This document shows, piece after piece, positions 1 through 13,010 of a stretch of 64,000 nt of DNA. The translations under genes were made by a program, and so were the position numbers. A model generated the notes under the pieces. The model was not told the DNA's origin. It was given only the letters and a program-made list of their open reading frames with translations, and searched no databases. The stretch comes from Jacaranda mimosifolia (taxonomy: Eukaryota > Streptophyta > Magnoliopsida > Lamiales > Bignoniaceae), in contig CM032124.1 in assembly GCA_018894105.1 (NCBI GenBank), forward strand, positions 35,932,277-35,996,276. The letters are read 5' to 3'. Position 1 is the stretch's first letter. Each line of letters starts with the position of its first letter.

Positions 1-454
1 AATTAGAATAAATCAATGAAAATATCAAATCAGAACTACTTAACAGCAATTAAAATTTAAATTTTAGGTATAAAAATGAAAAATCTATGCAAACAAGATA
101 AGTTTCTAGAAGCAAAATAGGAGATAAGAATAAAATTTAAAGTAATAATCAACACAACATCCAAAATTTTTATATATTGAAACAAAAAAAACTCGAAATT
201 TTTAAGTTCAACAAATTTCCACCATACCCTGCCTGATACAAGTGGGAAATGAACAACGGGTGGGAATGAAAAAAAAAAAAAAAAAACTAATGGGAAGTGA
301 AAGTGTGGAACCGTGAACTATTTGGTTTGGATATTGTTCTTAATTAGAAAATATAAAATAATTTATATATAATATATTTATTGTTATATATATAATATTA
401 TTTATTATTATATATATTATTTATATATATAATATAAAAATATATTTTTTATAT

Positions 455-600
455 TATTCAGGGTGGGGGAGTGGGGCCCGCCCCAAATAATTCGGGTTAA
501 AAAAATTGCGCCCCATACCCCGTTAAGTCGCCCCAAATCCATCCATTTGGGACGAGTTGAGCTCGGGATTGAGTTTTGCCCCACCATTGCCATCCCTATT
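455..600. mobile_element. GC-rich terminal fragment of a hAT-like non-autonomous element
   Basis: An isolated G/C-rich block in AT-rich DNA, with strings such as GTGGGGCCCGCCCC and ending CCATTGCCATCCCTA. This style (GC-rich subterminal region, terminus TAGGGATGGCAATGG on the other strand) is common at the ends of plant hAT-type non-autonomous elements. I did not find a matching left terminus or target duplication, so it is called a fragment. Confidence 0.3.
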
Positions 601-834
601 TCCACCCTGGTATTTAATTTTATATTTCTATACTATCCACTATAATCCCATTTTAATTTCAAATAAATAAAACACAAATTTCATGTGCCATTCTAACTTC
701 CCTTGTAAGTATCATCAAAAAATTTATTTGGTTTTTGACTTTGGTAGCTAAAAGATGCTACCCTTTTCCTGTATCATCAGTTTTGTAATAGATCACTCAT
801 TCCAAAGGGAATCTACACAACATAAACAATTTTA

Positions 835-950
835 TTGTTGAGTGGCTTATCGCCCAATGTTATAAGTCTCCCACATAATGTGGAAGGTTAAGAGTTCAAA
901 TTTGAATGAGTTCTTGATATGCTGTGTGTATATAAATAAAAAAAAATAAT
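835..950 (+). mobile_element. SINE-like fragment
   Basis: It contains AGTGGCTTATCGCCCAAT near the start and a box-B-like AAGAGTTCAAATTTG. It then has a GTGTGTATATAAAT stretch ending in an A-rich tail. The same order recurs at 20.8, 43.8 and 61.7 kb. It is diverged, and the box B is degenerate. Confidence 0.4.
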
Positions 951-1273
951 TTTATTAATTCAGACTAATTAAATTAATAGGAGGATATAATTTTCTCAAA
1001 AGTAAGTGCTCCGCGTCATCTTGATAAGATATTTAATCTTAAAAGACAGCTATTACAACCTTGGATTTTCCCTTTTGGTGTTATTACATTATTGTTGTGA
1101 CTTATAGAGACCCCAGGGCATATCTAATCAGTTTTTATTTCCTTACCAGCACAATTAAAGACCTTAACCAATTGTCCAAAACAAAAATAGATAACAATTA
1201 GTTGAACCAACACAGATTAAATATTTACTTAATCAGCAGATCCAACGTAGTTTTATCATTAATTTATTGCACA

Positions 1274-1722
1274 CAACGATGTAAACGAACCATTGCACAT
1301 AGTGCTGTAAGTGGACCTAATTAGCTCGCAAAACTTATGAGTTGATTTGATAAGTGCTCAAACTTCAACCAAGTATGTATTAATTTTAAACCAGACCTAA
1401 TTAAATAATTCTTATTCTTGGATTAATAAATCTGCTCATGAACCTATTTTTTTCGTAAAAAGAGAAGTATTTATATATAGAAAATTATAATAACATATCA
1501 ATTTAACTTTTTTTATAAAATGATAAAACTTGTTAAATTTAAGCTTGAATATGTTATTTAACTACAAGTTTGAGCCAAAAAATAGAGCCAATCACAGCTT
1601 CAAGCTCGAGTTATTTCAATTTTTATAGCTCATCAGGTTCAAACTCAATTACAATTCAATTGATTTGAGATCGAGCTCTAGCCCCCCAAAAATAATTAAA
1701 TCTCAACTCGTTTACATCCCTA
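1274..1722. mobile_element. hAT-like non-autonomous element related to the one at 49.5 kb
   Basis: The ends carry GATGTAAACGAACC (left) and, in reverse complement, TTAGGGATGTAAACGAG (right), an imperfect terminal inverted repeat. The right end resembles the TAGGGCTGTAAATGAG terminus of the larger hAT element at 49484-54855, and both have AGCTCGAG-type subterminal sequence. No clear 8-bp target duplication is visible, so the left boundary is uncertain. Confidence 0.35.
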
Positions 1723-2829
1723 ATAGCTAAAGTCTCACCCACATGTTCATACACAAGTATACAAAAATGACCAGCGATGGCTATTTGTCAGAAAAACCTA
1801 ATGTTAGGAGAAAACGAAATCAAAATATTTATCATCATCATCATCACCATCATCAAAGATTTAATAGTCCAATACCATAAAATAGCAATTTTATTCTCAA
1901 CCCAAATATATATTAACACAAAGACGAACAGCTGTTCTTATAAGGAAAAATAGTTAAAATTGTGTTCAACTCAATAAGAAATTCCAGAACCTGCAACTTC
2001 TCAAAACCTTGATCAGATTGACAATAACCCACTGTTAAAAAGAACAGGAGAAACTCGTTTGACAAAGCAAGCGGCGGCTGCACAAAATACTTGTTATTCC
2101 AACACTTTTTTTTTTAAAGTGCCACAACAATCTTCTTGCAAGCTTCAGGAAAAGAGTAATGCACAATAACCTACCTGCACCAAGTAGACAAGTCAAACAC
2201 TTATTTGTCCACCCTGCAATAAACAACAAGATTGTCTGGTATTTTGGTGCTCTTACAGCATAAATGAAGAATGAAATGCCACCTGTCAAGCTGCAGTGTT
2301 CCTCCGTAAAATAAGCAGCAAGATCAGGCGTTTTTCAGATACCTACAGCAACACAGAAGAGAATAAAGAATTACAAATACTTATTCTCATGAAATTCAGA
2401 AAATGCAACAAACATTTTTATTTTGGATTCTTATCTGCGATTCCTCAGCAGCACTTCAATCCTTTTTTTCAGTAGCTTTTTATTCCAGCCACCAAGATAG
2501 TTAAACCAAAGGGAAAGGGAGATAAGAATCCCAAAAATAATGCATGAATATTGATTATGGCCACAAAAATATTTCTTTAAATAATTGTGACTAAGTGCTC
2601 TTCAAGCCAAACCCAAAATTAAATCCATTACCTAAATTATCTCAGAATATGCAGTAGCCCAAAGTGCTCCAGATCAAGAACTGGAGAACACAAAGGGCAT
2701 TAGAAGAAGGCCTGCACCAAAAGCACACCCAAGAAACTCTGCTACACCCAACAGATGGAAGAGACATCAACTCTAAATTTTTTTGATTTAATCTGCTTAT
2801 TCCAAGGTATTCCAGCTATATAATTTACT
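1723..2829. other. 3' flank and probable 3' UTR of the MLN51 gene
   Basis: No coding potential is seen beyond short chance frames. Part of this is presumably the 3' UTR of the minus-strand MLN51 gene, whose stop codon is at 2830-2832. A polyadenylation site cannot be fixed from sequence alone. There is a CAT-rich microsatellite near 1829-1855. Confidence 0.4.
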
Positions 2830-5800
2830 TCACTGGTCAAATTTCATCTCCGTATATCTGCAAATCAATCCATGTAATAATAAGCAAAGAGCATATTAAC
2901 TGCAAAAGTTAAGTCTATACAACAAGCTCCACTTGCCTGCGAGGATTCTTTTGCCTCTGCCCAAGGTCGTCATTTGCAAGCTCTATAGAGAAATAAAAAA
3001 AATATTAAACTCAATCATGAGACACAATTATGAAGGTTTTTGGGAAATAAAAAGTTCACTATAACTTACCAGGCCTCTGTGAAGGCTTCCAATCATTACC
3101 GACTTTTGCTGCATTATTATCTTTGCTGCAGCAAAAGTTGTGTAAGTTTATTATAGGACAAGGTAAAATGTGACATGTCAGAGTTAACTTCATAACAGCA
3201 GATGAAAGGAAATGAATGTGCCAACAAGAAGGTGATGCCTGTAGAAAATTAAGTAACGGAAGCATGCAACACTACCCTATCTACCTTGAAGCAGCTGTAG
3301 AAGATGTTTGTCCAGATGGGCGAGCATTATATGAACCATCAACAGTAAGATATGGAGGACAATATGTTGCACCCAATGCACCAGCAGCACCAGCTAAAAC
3401 AGGTAGCCTGAATGTTTTTCATTAAAAAAAAAAATGATCTGTTAAAATTATACATATAAAAATAGGATAAATTAACTTCTTAAATAACAGTAAAACAATT
3501 TGGGAGTTAAAATGCAATGTAAGATAAACAAAAACTTCATTTATGTTGAAACAACCAAGTTGTAAAGCAACACCAAAATTTGTTCAAAACAGAGCAAGTT
3601 GAACACATCTGTGCGTGTATAGAAGACTGTGTGGTACTATAGTCATTACCAAGTCATTTCAGAACTCCCTAGACCAAGTTGAGGTTGAGCAACATATCCA
3701 GGGAAGGCCATGCCAACAGCAGGGACTCCAATTCCGCCAGGATGCTGACCTCCAAATTGCATGACTGTAAATTTCCATCAAACAGTAGGAATTAGATGAA
3801 GTTAAACATCAATCTAACAGAAGATAAAAATAATATAGACCAGAACAGAACTCTGATATAAGAAAACTTAGAAAAAAATCTATAGAACCTAAAATATTGA
3901 ATTTTCTACTCATTATTAGTCACCTTTGAGATTCTTATTTATGAAAGGGAACAGATTGAATTATAATGATTAGCAGAGAGTAACATGAGTATTCTCCTAT
4001 TCTAAGATGAATGCCATGTTCCCTTTTCTGAAACAAATTAACATCAGAATTTGCAAATTCTTTATTCTGATATCATACATAATATGATTCCTCACAAAGA
4101 ACAAAACAATGTATTCAATTCTCCTCCAAATAGTATTCTCTTAATCAAAAAGCATATCTCCAATCTGGTATGCAAATCTTAAGCACATGTGCATTATGCT
4201 TGTGACACTTCCTGTAGGAAGAAAACATTGGCTATACCAAAAGAACTATTTCAGACAAGTCAAATGAAGCCTGTTTTAAGAAATTTTTTTTAGAACAATG
4301 TGAAAAATGTTTCTTCTCTTTCTGAAGCATAACCAAGCAGGCATATTACCTGGCAAAAAAGCAGGGAAGTTTTGATCACTATGACCACTGCTCATGCTTC
4401 CAGAGGCACCCATGACCTGAGCACCACCATACAGAAAGGAACCCTTCCCACTGCCTTGCACGCCCCCTTTTCCTTTAGCAACCAATGCAGTCTTGGATTG
4501 ATTAGACTCCGCAGCAGATTCCAACTCCCCAGGTTCAAATGCATTCATAGCCCCAGCAGCTTTTGGTGGAGATGAAGCTTGTGGTCCACTTGGCACACGT
4601 TGAGTAAACTGCTGAACAGAGGCTTGCAGGGAAGATTGAACACGACTTTGACCAGGATTCCTCGGAAGACTTTGTAGCTGGCTTGGTGGAGGGACCCTGT
4701 TGACTTGGTTATTAGAGACTGGTTGGTAAGCCATTTGTGTCAAAGATCCTCTTCCTTGACCCCTAAACTGAGGCTGAGTATGGTTAATAGATGAGGAACC
4801 AGACAGTGGCATCTGCATAGTGTTTGAAGGCTTCCCAGGCAATGCAGTTGAATCATCAATGTAAAGCTTATCCATACCAATAGAATCCACTATATTCTTT
4901 CCCCGCATTGTTGCATTGGATCGTGCTGGAGTAAAACTCTCATTCACTACTAATTGCTGACCATTTCGATTGATTGTGCCAGCTTGGACATCCCTCTTAA
5001 GTGGCACAGTGGTATCTTTAGTGGACGAACCAGTAGGATAAAATGGAGGAGAAGCAATGCTCAAATTGGAAGCAACTTGCTTTCTGGGCAGAACCACATC
5101 AGGTTCTGAATTAGACAGAGGTTCACTGTTTCTACCAGAACTAACATAGGAATGCTTCTCAACTGATTTGGTAGATCTACAAATGAAGAATATGGGATCA
5201 ATTAGCACCTGATTAGACAACAAAAGAAGAAAAAGAAAAGGATTTTCCTCACTGTTTGCTTTGTGTGGTAGGCGCCTCATTATTGTTCTTAAAAAATGGC
5301 TGATATCTTCGTGGTCCTCGTCCCCTGACACCCTTAGGAGCATTTCTCTCATTATTATTCGTCTGAGTGCTATTATTAGTGTATTCTCTCGGCCTGTTTC
5401 CTTGTGCATATCCATGGTCTGCAGCTCTATTTTTACCACGGCCTCTATAACGACCCCTAGAACCCCTTCTACGCTGCAGATCAACTCATATAAGGGAAGA
5501 AACTTAAAAAGAATGCATACAAACACACATAAACAGAAAAACATTTGCTAGCATATGTTTGAAATATTCACCTCTTCATGATGCCTTTCCTGCATAGACA
5601 GCTCCTCAAACTTATCATGCCCCCATTTCCTATCATCTTTAGACTCCCATAACTTCCTTCCTCCAAGGGTTCGCCTAAGGACAACAAAATCCACAAAAGT
5701 AAGAGACCTATTTTCTGATAGCACCCCAGTGCAATCGAAATAACATGGAAAAGTAATTGTAAGGGCAACTGAACCTAAAAGTATCTCAGCAACTGTGTCA

Positions 5801-7684
5801 TACAAATGGCATTTATCATAATACTCAAAATAATTATGGTAAAAATTTTTTTTTGCCTGTGATACATAACCTGTAAAAATTATATTGCTTCAACTTAAAT
5901 TGCATAACATATAAGTAAGCAAATATTGCTAAGACTTAGTGCCATGACCAATATTTTGTTAAAGACTTAAAGAAAAATTATGTAAATACAGGAATCAAAA
6001 TGGGGATCGAACCCAGTGCATTAGGTACATGAGTTCTTCATTGAAGAACATCAAACTATAAATAAATGCATTTTTCTCTTTAAAGTTGTTCCAAAAATAA
6101 TATATTGCACCCAATTGTTGCAGGATCTGATGGCATCAATCCTTTTTATAGACAAATTGCATGCGTAAGGTATTCAAATCTTTCCTAAATAGCCTTATGC
6201 CAATTTTATCTCCTAACATGGTTCCTTATTTTCCCAGGTGCATGTCCGGGTAGGACAAATATTAAAAAGAAAATAAAGAAGATAACCAACATATTCTGTA
6301 TCTAGTGAGCTAGAGCAACAACATAATGGTAAATAAGCTCAATATGTTTCCTTCATCCTTTTGCAGGTTACTTGATATGCATTGTACTCTGGAAGAGGAA
6401 TAATTTTTCACTCTTAGTGCAGCAGGAGAATTTACTTGATGAACTTTCTCAACAAGCAGGAGAACTTACATAAGAAAACATGTCAAGGATTGAAAGATTT
6501 TTCATGGGTTTCATAACAATGAACAATAAAAGATAATTCCAAACAATAATTGGCCAAGTTAATCAAAAGTTTTCTCTCCATCTTTCCATATTTTATTATG
6601 AACTTTTCGTCTCCCTCTCTCTCTAATAAAAAATGTTGCTTTGCTCAAATTGCATAAACAAAGAAACCAGAAGTGCAGAGTTTAGGGATGTCTACACGCA
6701 TAGATAATGGAGCAGGAATGACAAGAAATTGAGTTTAAATAAAGTTCAGCACAACTATATAATTCAGACATTGGCCTACAAAAACTCAACATAATAACTT
6801 TTGCATAAGTTACTAAGTCTTTATGCAACATCGTAACAATTCATAGCGGAATTTTGAAAACTAGCAAGTATTATATCCTATCGTACAGAATTTTCGGCCA
6901 CAAATCCTCTCAAGAAAATAAAAAGTAAAGCATTAATTTCACATGTCATGAAAACATCCAACTGGTTCTCTCCACAGGAAGTTACTAAAAACAAAAGAAA
7001 TATCACTCCTCCTCTTGGACTACCTAAGTTGTTATAAAAGAACTCATGTTTCAACAGGTAAACATCTTATCTGCTAAATTCAACTCACTCTGTTACACAA
7101 ACATCAATTTAAAACTTGAGATACAAAATGCAATACCTATGTCGCCCACCAGCATTGTCCCGAAATCTGTCGTCGTGCATGTAAAATGCCCCTGCCGTTG
7201 GCACAGCAAAGGGTTCTATCTCCTTTCTCTCTTCCTCATGCTGACCATCTGCAATCTCATTTTTTTCATCACCAATCTCACCTACATCATTATTCACCCC
7301 CCTCTTCTCCTCCACCAGTTCCCCCGCTACATCTCCTTCCTTCCCTCCCTCCACACTCTCTACTTGCACCACCTCCGCACCATCCCCACCTCTCACACCA
7401 CCGCTTTCTTCATACTCCACCTCTTCTCCCCCCTCTATCTCCTCCTCCACATACTCCCCATCCAAATCATAATCCCCCTCTTCTTCCTCCAATTCATCCT
7501 CATACTCCGCCGCAGCCCCTTCAGATTCCCCATCCGAAACATCAATCCTCCGCGGCGGTTTTCCCCGACTATTTCCCCCTCCCTCCCCCTCTTCTTCATC
7601 GTCGCTCGCTTCTCTCCTCCTCATCTTCAACGACAGCTTTGCCTCCTCCGGATCGCTCTCGTACTCAGGTTCCTCCTCCGCCAT
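2830..7684 (-). CDS. MLN51: Barentsz/MLN51 (CASC3) exon-junction-complex protein
   Basis: Nine coding exons on the minus strand: 7684-7137, 5674-5572, 5473-5253, 5176-4350, 3764-3650, 3407-3285, 3125-3070, 2982-2937 and 2857-2830. They total 2067 nt and encode 688 residues with all phases matching. The N-terminus (about residues 1-165) is strongly acidic. The Btz/SELOR module follows, with GAFYMHDDRFRDNAGG ending exon 1 and the TLGGRKLW...KWGHDKFEE block in exon 2. Next come an Arg/Gly-rich stretch in exon 3, a long Gln/Ser/Pro-rich low-complexity exon 4, and the plant-conserved tail ending RRYTEMKFDQ. In this family the Btz module clamps eIF4A-III on spliced mRNA in the exon junction complex, acting in mRNA localisation and nonsense-mediated decay. 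The Met at 7684 opens the acidic region directly. All introns are GT-AG except the last, which has a GC donor. The function is by homology; the exon model is by eye. Confidence 0.93.
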
Positions 7685-7900
7685 AACCTCTATTCGGAAG
7701 ACAAAAACTCAAAAACCCAGCTTGGAAACCCTGATTCGAGAAGCAGTTCCGCAATTGGGAAACACGTTAGGGTTTTGGAATGTGATCGGAGATTTGAAAA
7801 ATCCTAGATTTCTACAATCAAATTAGGGTGGACTTTTGGGGATTTTGGTTTTGAATTTCTTGTGGTCTTAAAGAAGAGTCAAATTTTACCAATGAGAGGG

Positions 7901-7909
7901 TTATATAAG
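7901..7909 (-). promoter_or_regulatory. Putative TATA box of MLN51
   Basis: The minus strand reads CTTATATAAC about 215 bases upstream of the MLN51 start codon, in an otherwise plain leader region. The position suits a TATA box with a 5' UTR of roughly 180 nt. No transcript data are available. Confidence 0.4.
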
Positions 7910-9060
7910 AGAAGGGCGTTAGAGGGTGGGCATTGACGGATGAGTTGAAAGCTGTTCTGTACATCACGGAAACCTAATCGCCATGGAATTATCTCATTTT
8001 CCAAGTCCTTTTCCGTAAATTCAGCTTTTGCTTTTACTTTTACTTTAGTTGGATACGGATGATTGTTAATCTGGATCTGAAGGCCGCCCAAGCCCGGCCC
8101 AACCAAATTGCCTGTTGGGTTGACTTGTTTCTTTCCTTCAATTTCTCTCTTTCTTTTTTTTTTTTTTTTTTTTTTTGGACCTTTTTCCCTTTTTCCATTT
8201 TTGGTGGAAAAATCGTTGCTAATTCCCCATTATCCATTACAGGCTCAAACTCATGACTAGTTTATTCATAGTTGTAAAAGTATAGTGCCGACTTTGATAG
8301 CCACTGGTCAAGTAGTATCACTACCTTGATACTTCTTTGTGTGAGGTTTGGAGTTTAAATGTCAATAGCCTCAATATATATACTTATTTATATATGGCAT
8401 ATAAAGAAGAACAATGTTTACGTATTCAAAATAGCGGTTGCACCATACCACCTAATTTTTTAAACTATCAATTATATACTTTGATTTTCAATTTGATTTA
8501 AGAAATGCATTGCTCAATATAAAATAGTAAAACACAAGCAATATAGTCAAGATATAATTGAAAAAAAATTATGAAATGTATAAGCGGTTATATTTCATAT
8601 TTTTGAAGTTTTGACTATATATGTAATTTATTGCCTGCTAAGATAGCCTTTCATAATGACTAGTATAAAGAAAAAACAGCAACCATCCAAAATCTAATAA
8701 AATGTAAAAAAATATATCTATATACTTGGCAATTAATCTAATTTATTATCCAATTTAGCTTTGAACCCATCATTTAGAATCTATAATCAATTAACGAAAA
8801 TATATACATTTGATGTCATCAGCATTAAAATATTATTTTAACATTTTTCTCATTAAAATTCAAAAACAGCATAGTACAATCATAGAAAATGATGAATATG
8901 ACTTTGCAATTTATGATCCCATTTGCTGGTATCATATGTACATATCAAATGTTTGAAGCATCACAAAAGTATGCTTCTCCAATATACTCATTCCTCCCAT
9001 TTATTTTCTTGTTTTAGGAGACTTCCAAGTAAGGACATAGGCCAAGTAATGGCCATTTCT
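7910..9060. other. Intergenic region between MLN51 and the first thionin-like gene
   Basis: AT-rich sequence with a T-run at about 8153-8176 and a SINE-like fragment at about 8283-8400. I see no other gene. Confidence 0.5.
8283..8400 (+). mobile_element. SINE-like fragment
   Basis: It has AGCCACTGGTCAAGTAG near the start, then GTGAGGTTTGGAGTTTAAAT, a degenerate box B matching GTTTGGAGTTCGAACC at 20.96 kb. A T/A-rich end follows. It is a diverged relative of the dimeric SINE in the peptide-gene array. Confidence 0.4.
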
Positions 9061-10482
9061 TCACTTTCTTGGCAATGGACCTCCAGCTGTTGATGGCTTT
9101 CCAGAAGAAGAAGTTGAGAGTGGATCATGCTCCCTGGCTCGGCTCAAGTGCTCAAATTTGCCAGCCTCAAGCTTTTTCACACAGTCATCCACCTTGTCAA
9201 CATCTGCATTATCAATCAGATTGATTTAGGACAAATGGACAATAACATAAATAATTATCCATTTAAAAAAAAAAAGAACACATCTTTTTATATATAAAAG
9301 AATGTTAATTTAATAAAATTTTAGGTATTATACTTACCTTATTCAACATTTTCAAGCAGATAGGAAAACTAAACATATATATTTTTTTAATTTTGAAAAT
9401 TTTGAAAACCAAAAATAGGAAAGAAACAACAAAATAAAGTAGATTCCCTAATTTTTCCTTACGATACGCAACATAACTAAAATTGTTTTCATAATTGTAA
9501 TCAAATACACATATTTAAGAACAACAATTATTACTGCTTGCTTTTAATATGGCAGATGTACATAGAAACTATGAAATAATACATTACGTAATCTATAATT
9601 AAGGATGTCAAAATTATCCGCTCACGCGATGTGACAGATATGAGGAGAGTTTTCTCCTTGCGGGGACAGAGATGGAGACAATTTTGATCCTCGATTGTTA
9701 AATGGGGCGGGGCAAGGTTCATAATTCCCGTCTCCATGGGTACCTGTTACCTGGTTAAATTAATTAAATTATTTTTTTCTTCTAATAAACTATATATATT
9801 TTTGTAGGAGCTAATCTAAATGAAGAGCTAGTGGGAGGAATTATTATGCTTTATTGAAATTTATATTTATGTATTATTTATTTTTAATATTTTGTTATAA
9901 AAAATAATTAAATATTATGTTATATATAAAAATCTTTTAATTTTAAAATGAATTTACATTATTAGAAAATTTCAATACTTTTTTTTAAAATTTCTAATTT
10001 TTTTTATGAATTTTATAAATTTTAATTATATCAAACCCGTGGGCATCTGTCTCCCCACGAAGACGGGGCAGGAACATGAACTATTTTGACTTCGCAGGGC
10101 AAGGGCAGGGAGGCTATACTCGGCCCCGCCCGTCCCGTTGACATTCCTATCTACAATTATTTTTTTATACAAAAATTATATAAGTATTCAAATCAAATAT
10201 TAATTTTACTCAAGACTACGCCAAAATTTCCTATGAAATAAATTTACCGTTATTAAGCCGAATGCATTGATCAATTGCAACTTCAAGTCCATTTGAACTC
10301 TCAGCCTTTTTGCACTTGACGAGGCATTTTATTAGACATGCTATGCGCTCCCCTCCTGCAGCATAACAATCTTCAAGACAACTTGAATAGCATTTCTTGA
10401 AAGAAGCCGATGCTTGGCCTGCATATAATAGCATCAATATTGTAACTATACTTATCGCTCGAATAATTCTGCGATGATCCAT
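9061..10482 (-). CDS. Thionin-like secreted cysteine-rich protein, gene 1
   Basis: Two exons on the minus strand, 10482-10248 and 9203-9061, 378 nt and 125 residues in total. The donor AACG^GTAAAT and acceptor TAATGCAG^ATG join in phase 1, as in the paralogue at 15.7-16.5 kb. Residues 1-27 form a signal peptide (basic start, hydrophobic core, AGQASA). The core has six cysteines spaced C-x3-C-x3-C-x9-C-x3-C-x3-C, starting KKCYSSCLEDC. A further Cys lies in the AIDQC motif at the end of exon 1, and one more sits in exon 2. The C-terminal tail is Ser/Thr/Pro-rich and basic. This matches the loosely defined plant thionin-like family of secreted, possibly antimicrobial peptides. Activity is inferred only. 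A hAT-like MITE lies in the intron. Confidence 0.85.
9601..10150. mobile_element. hAT-like MITE inside the thionin-like gene 1 intron
   Basis: It starts AAGGATGTCAAA and ends TTGACATTCCTAT, a terminal inverted repeat. It is flanked by near-identical 8-bp duplications CTATAATT (9593-9600) and CTACAATT (10151-10158). GC-rich blocks just inside both ends (GGGGCGGGGC near 9702; GGCCCCGCCCGTCCCG near 10122) surround an AT-rich middle. It has no coding capacity. An 8-bp duplication points to hAT. Confidence 0.75.
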
Positions 10483-10558
10483 GACTAATTAATCAATCGT
10501 CACTAATATTTGATTAAGTATTTTTTTTTTATGAGTTATGGATGCTAGTGTGACTCAC

Positions 10559-10566
10559 ATATATAA
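10559..10566 (-). promoter_or_regulatory. Putative TATA box of thionin-like gene 1
   Basis: The minus strand reads TTATATAT about 77 bases upstream of the start codon, matching the distance in the paralogous peptide genes of this window. Confidence 0.5.
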
Positions 10567-11124
10567 AGATTTTTTTTTGGGTATATAAAGTTAATGGTTA
10601 CTAAATGAATGCAGATGTCAAATTAATATTTTTTGATAAGTGGAATAATTGGTTATTAAATTATATGAATGCAATTTTGAATTTGAGTATTATATATTTA
10701 TACTATTATATTGCTAATAAAGGACCTGTCTTTTTTGGTGTATTTTTGAATAATATGCCTAAAATATTTTAATTGGTTGGTGAAAATTCATGAAGGTATA
10801 TGTTCTCAATTTTACCTGCCCTTTTTAAAAATTTCAAAATCACCAAAATCAATATTTGGTCACATTTATGCAATATAAAAGAATATATATTGCATGTAAT
10901 GATTCAATTTAGAGCAAACATTAAATTTTGCTACTTTGAAAATCATGTATTGCTGTTGAATATTTACCAACCAAATGATATTTGGTCAAATCTATACTAT
11001 ATATTGCTCAATTATGATATAGGATGGATGTCTATTGACTGCAATTATATAACTTTAACCAAATGTTAATTTCTAATAATTTTGGTTTTTTAATTATGAA
11101 ATATATTTTAATTGATTGGTAAAC
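10567..11124. other. AT-rich intergenic region
   Basis: No gene or clear repeat is recognised. It contains the left TAAAC target duplication (11120-11124) of the adjoining solo LTR. The open frame at 10800-11069 is AT-rich chance sequence. Confidence 0.5.
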
Positions 11125-13010
11125 TATAACACCCCTAAATTTGACATTTCGGAAAATAAGATTTTTAAATCAAAATATTAATTTTATAAAAATTTTGGGG
11201 TTCAAAATATAAATAAGAGGATTCAATTGCTAGAATTTTGTAAGTTTTTGGGGGTTGAATTATAAATATTTTATGTCAAATGGGCCAATATAACTATATA
11301 AGGCATTAATAAGTTGAGGGTTGAATTGAAAGTTGATTTAAACTGCTGGAGGTCTAAATGAAAAGCTGCGAAAAGTTTTGGAGGTCAATTTAAAATTTCT
11401 GAAAATTACCTATAAATATCAAACCTACCCCCTAATTTATCTAATTCTCGCATGCAAGGCCTGTCATTCCTCCTCCAACCATTTCTCGCCGGTGTTGGTA
11501 AAACACAAAACTAAACCAACCAATATCTTCTTCTCCTCACAACGAACACCTTGATACCAAATTTACAAAGAAAAAACCGATGAATCGCTAGGAATTAAGC
11601 TCCGAATGGAGCTCCATGGCGGTGGTGGTGGGTTGAGGGGTTCCGGTGACTGAAACTTAGAGTGGAGTACTGGGTTTTTATGGGCTTAGCTCAGGGAACA
11701 TACATGTGCTTTTAATTTTGGAATCAGGCCACCGGAGCGAGCAAGATTGAGGCGGAGAGATGCGGTGGCGACTGGCGGAGCTGTGGTGTTTTCCATCAAA
11801 TTGAGCAGCCAAACGAAGGTGGGTTGCAAATTGATTTGGGGTTTTGATAGAGTGCAGCAAGTCGCACGTTTTGGTGGCGATGGAACTTAGTTCCGGCAAC
11901 GGCGCTCCAGCGGCTGACCAACAATTTGATCGTGACGACGATATGAGTGCATGCGGTTTATTTTCACGACGTGAATTGGCCTCGAACTTGGTCATTTGGG
12001 TAAAATACCAGTTAATAAAAAATTGATTCCTGATTTAATTTGATTAAATTGTTAGCATAAATTTTAATGTAAAAATAAGTTAATAGGACCAAAATTATGA
12101 TTATGGACCGGCTATGAGACATACATGTATATTTATATAAGCCTAGTGGACCTGAATTTTGTTATATTATATGATAATCTTGGTTAAATAAGTTAATTAT
12201 ATGATAAAATCCTAATTTTGTATAGTTGGGCCCTAAGCAACAAATTTGGATTATTAATAATAGTTGGACCGATATAATTGACTTTGTGTAACATTGCAAG
12301 GTTAATTATATAATTTAAGGATCCGATTTTATTCCTTTATTGGAGCATATATGATCTTCGAATATATTCCAATATTATCGGCAATTAGTATGTTACCTCT
12401 CGATGATATTGAAACTGAATCCTAAAATATAATATTAATGGTATAACAATCAATGATAGAATGCTATTCATTAAATTATGTTTATAGGGCCAAAATGAGT
12501 GTTTTGACAATAAATCTGTTCTTTTGGTTAGGTGACAAGGAGCCAGATCCTGCATATTAGTAGACTATGATAGTATTTCTGTGGCTATTGAGGTGAAGGT
12601 CTGTTACCCTTTTGTTCCTAGGAAGTGATTGTCTTGATTTTTCGAATCTTGTGATTGTTTGAATTCTTGGAATCGTCTGAATCCTTTGATGAGTTATTTG
12701 TGAATTATTCCATACGCCTTGTGTGGGTTTTTCTTGATTGTTTGAATTTCATTAATTTTACCTGTCATACTTGATCATATCCGTTTTGGCGCCCAGAACT
12801 CTGATTTTGTTATATTTGTTATTGTTTACTTATCTGTTATCATTTTGTGTAATCCACAATCTTGTCGACTTCCTGTTATTTCGTTAATATTTGGTCTTGT
12901 CAACCTATTCATGCTCAGTTTTTCTATTTGATAATGTTCTGTATATCGTCTGTTTGGCCTTGCTGGCATTTGTTTATCCTGTGTGTTGTCATATGGGAAT
13001 AAATTATGAG

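Larger units (their letters stand above)
1..1273. other. AT-rich intergenic DNA with repeat fragments
   Basis: No gene is seen here. The stretch is AT-rich with poly-A runs. It includes a GC-rich transposon fragment near 455-600 and a SINE-like fragment near 835-950, listed separately. The short open frames on both strands across 417-645 come from the GC-rich repeat and show no codon structure. Confidence 0.6.

Noticed and set aside
4276..5544. Single 422-residue minus-strand frame
   Set aside because: It reads through introns on both sides of exon 4; the spliced model gives conserved phases and protein.
6002..6014. GGGGATCGAACCC in MLN51 intron 1 as part of a tRNA gene
   Set aside because: It matches a reversed box B only; no cloverleaf arms or box A are seen around it. 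It could be a SINE remnant.
7046..7807. Long plus-strand frames of 253 and 166 residues opposite MLN51 exon 1
   Set aside because: They are the antisense of the acidic Glu/Asp-codon-rich exon, which yields Leu/Pro/His/Ser-rich frames without stops. No promoter or homology was seen.
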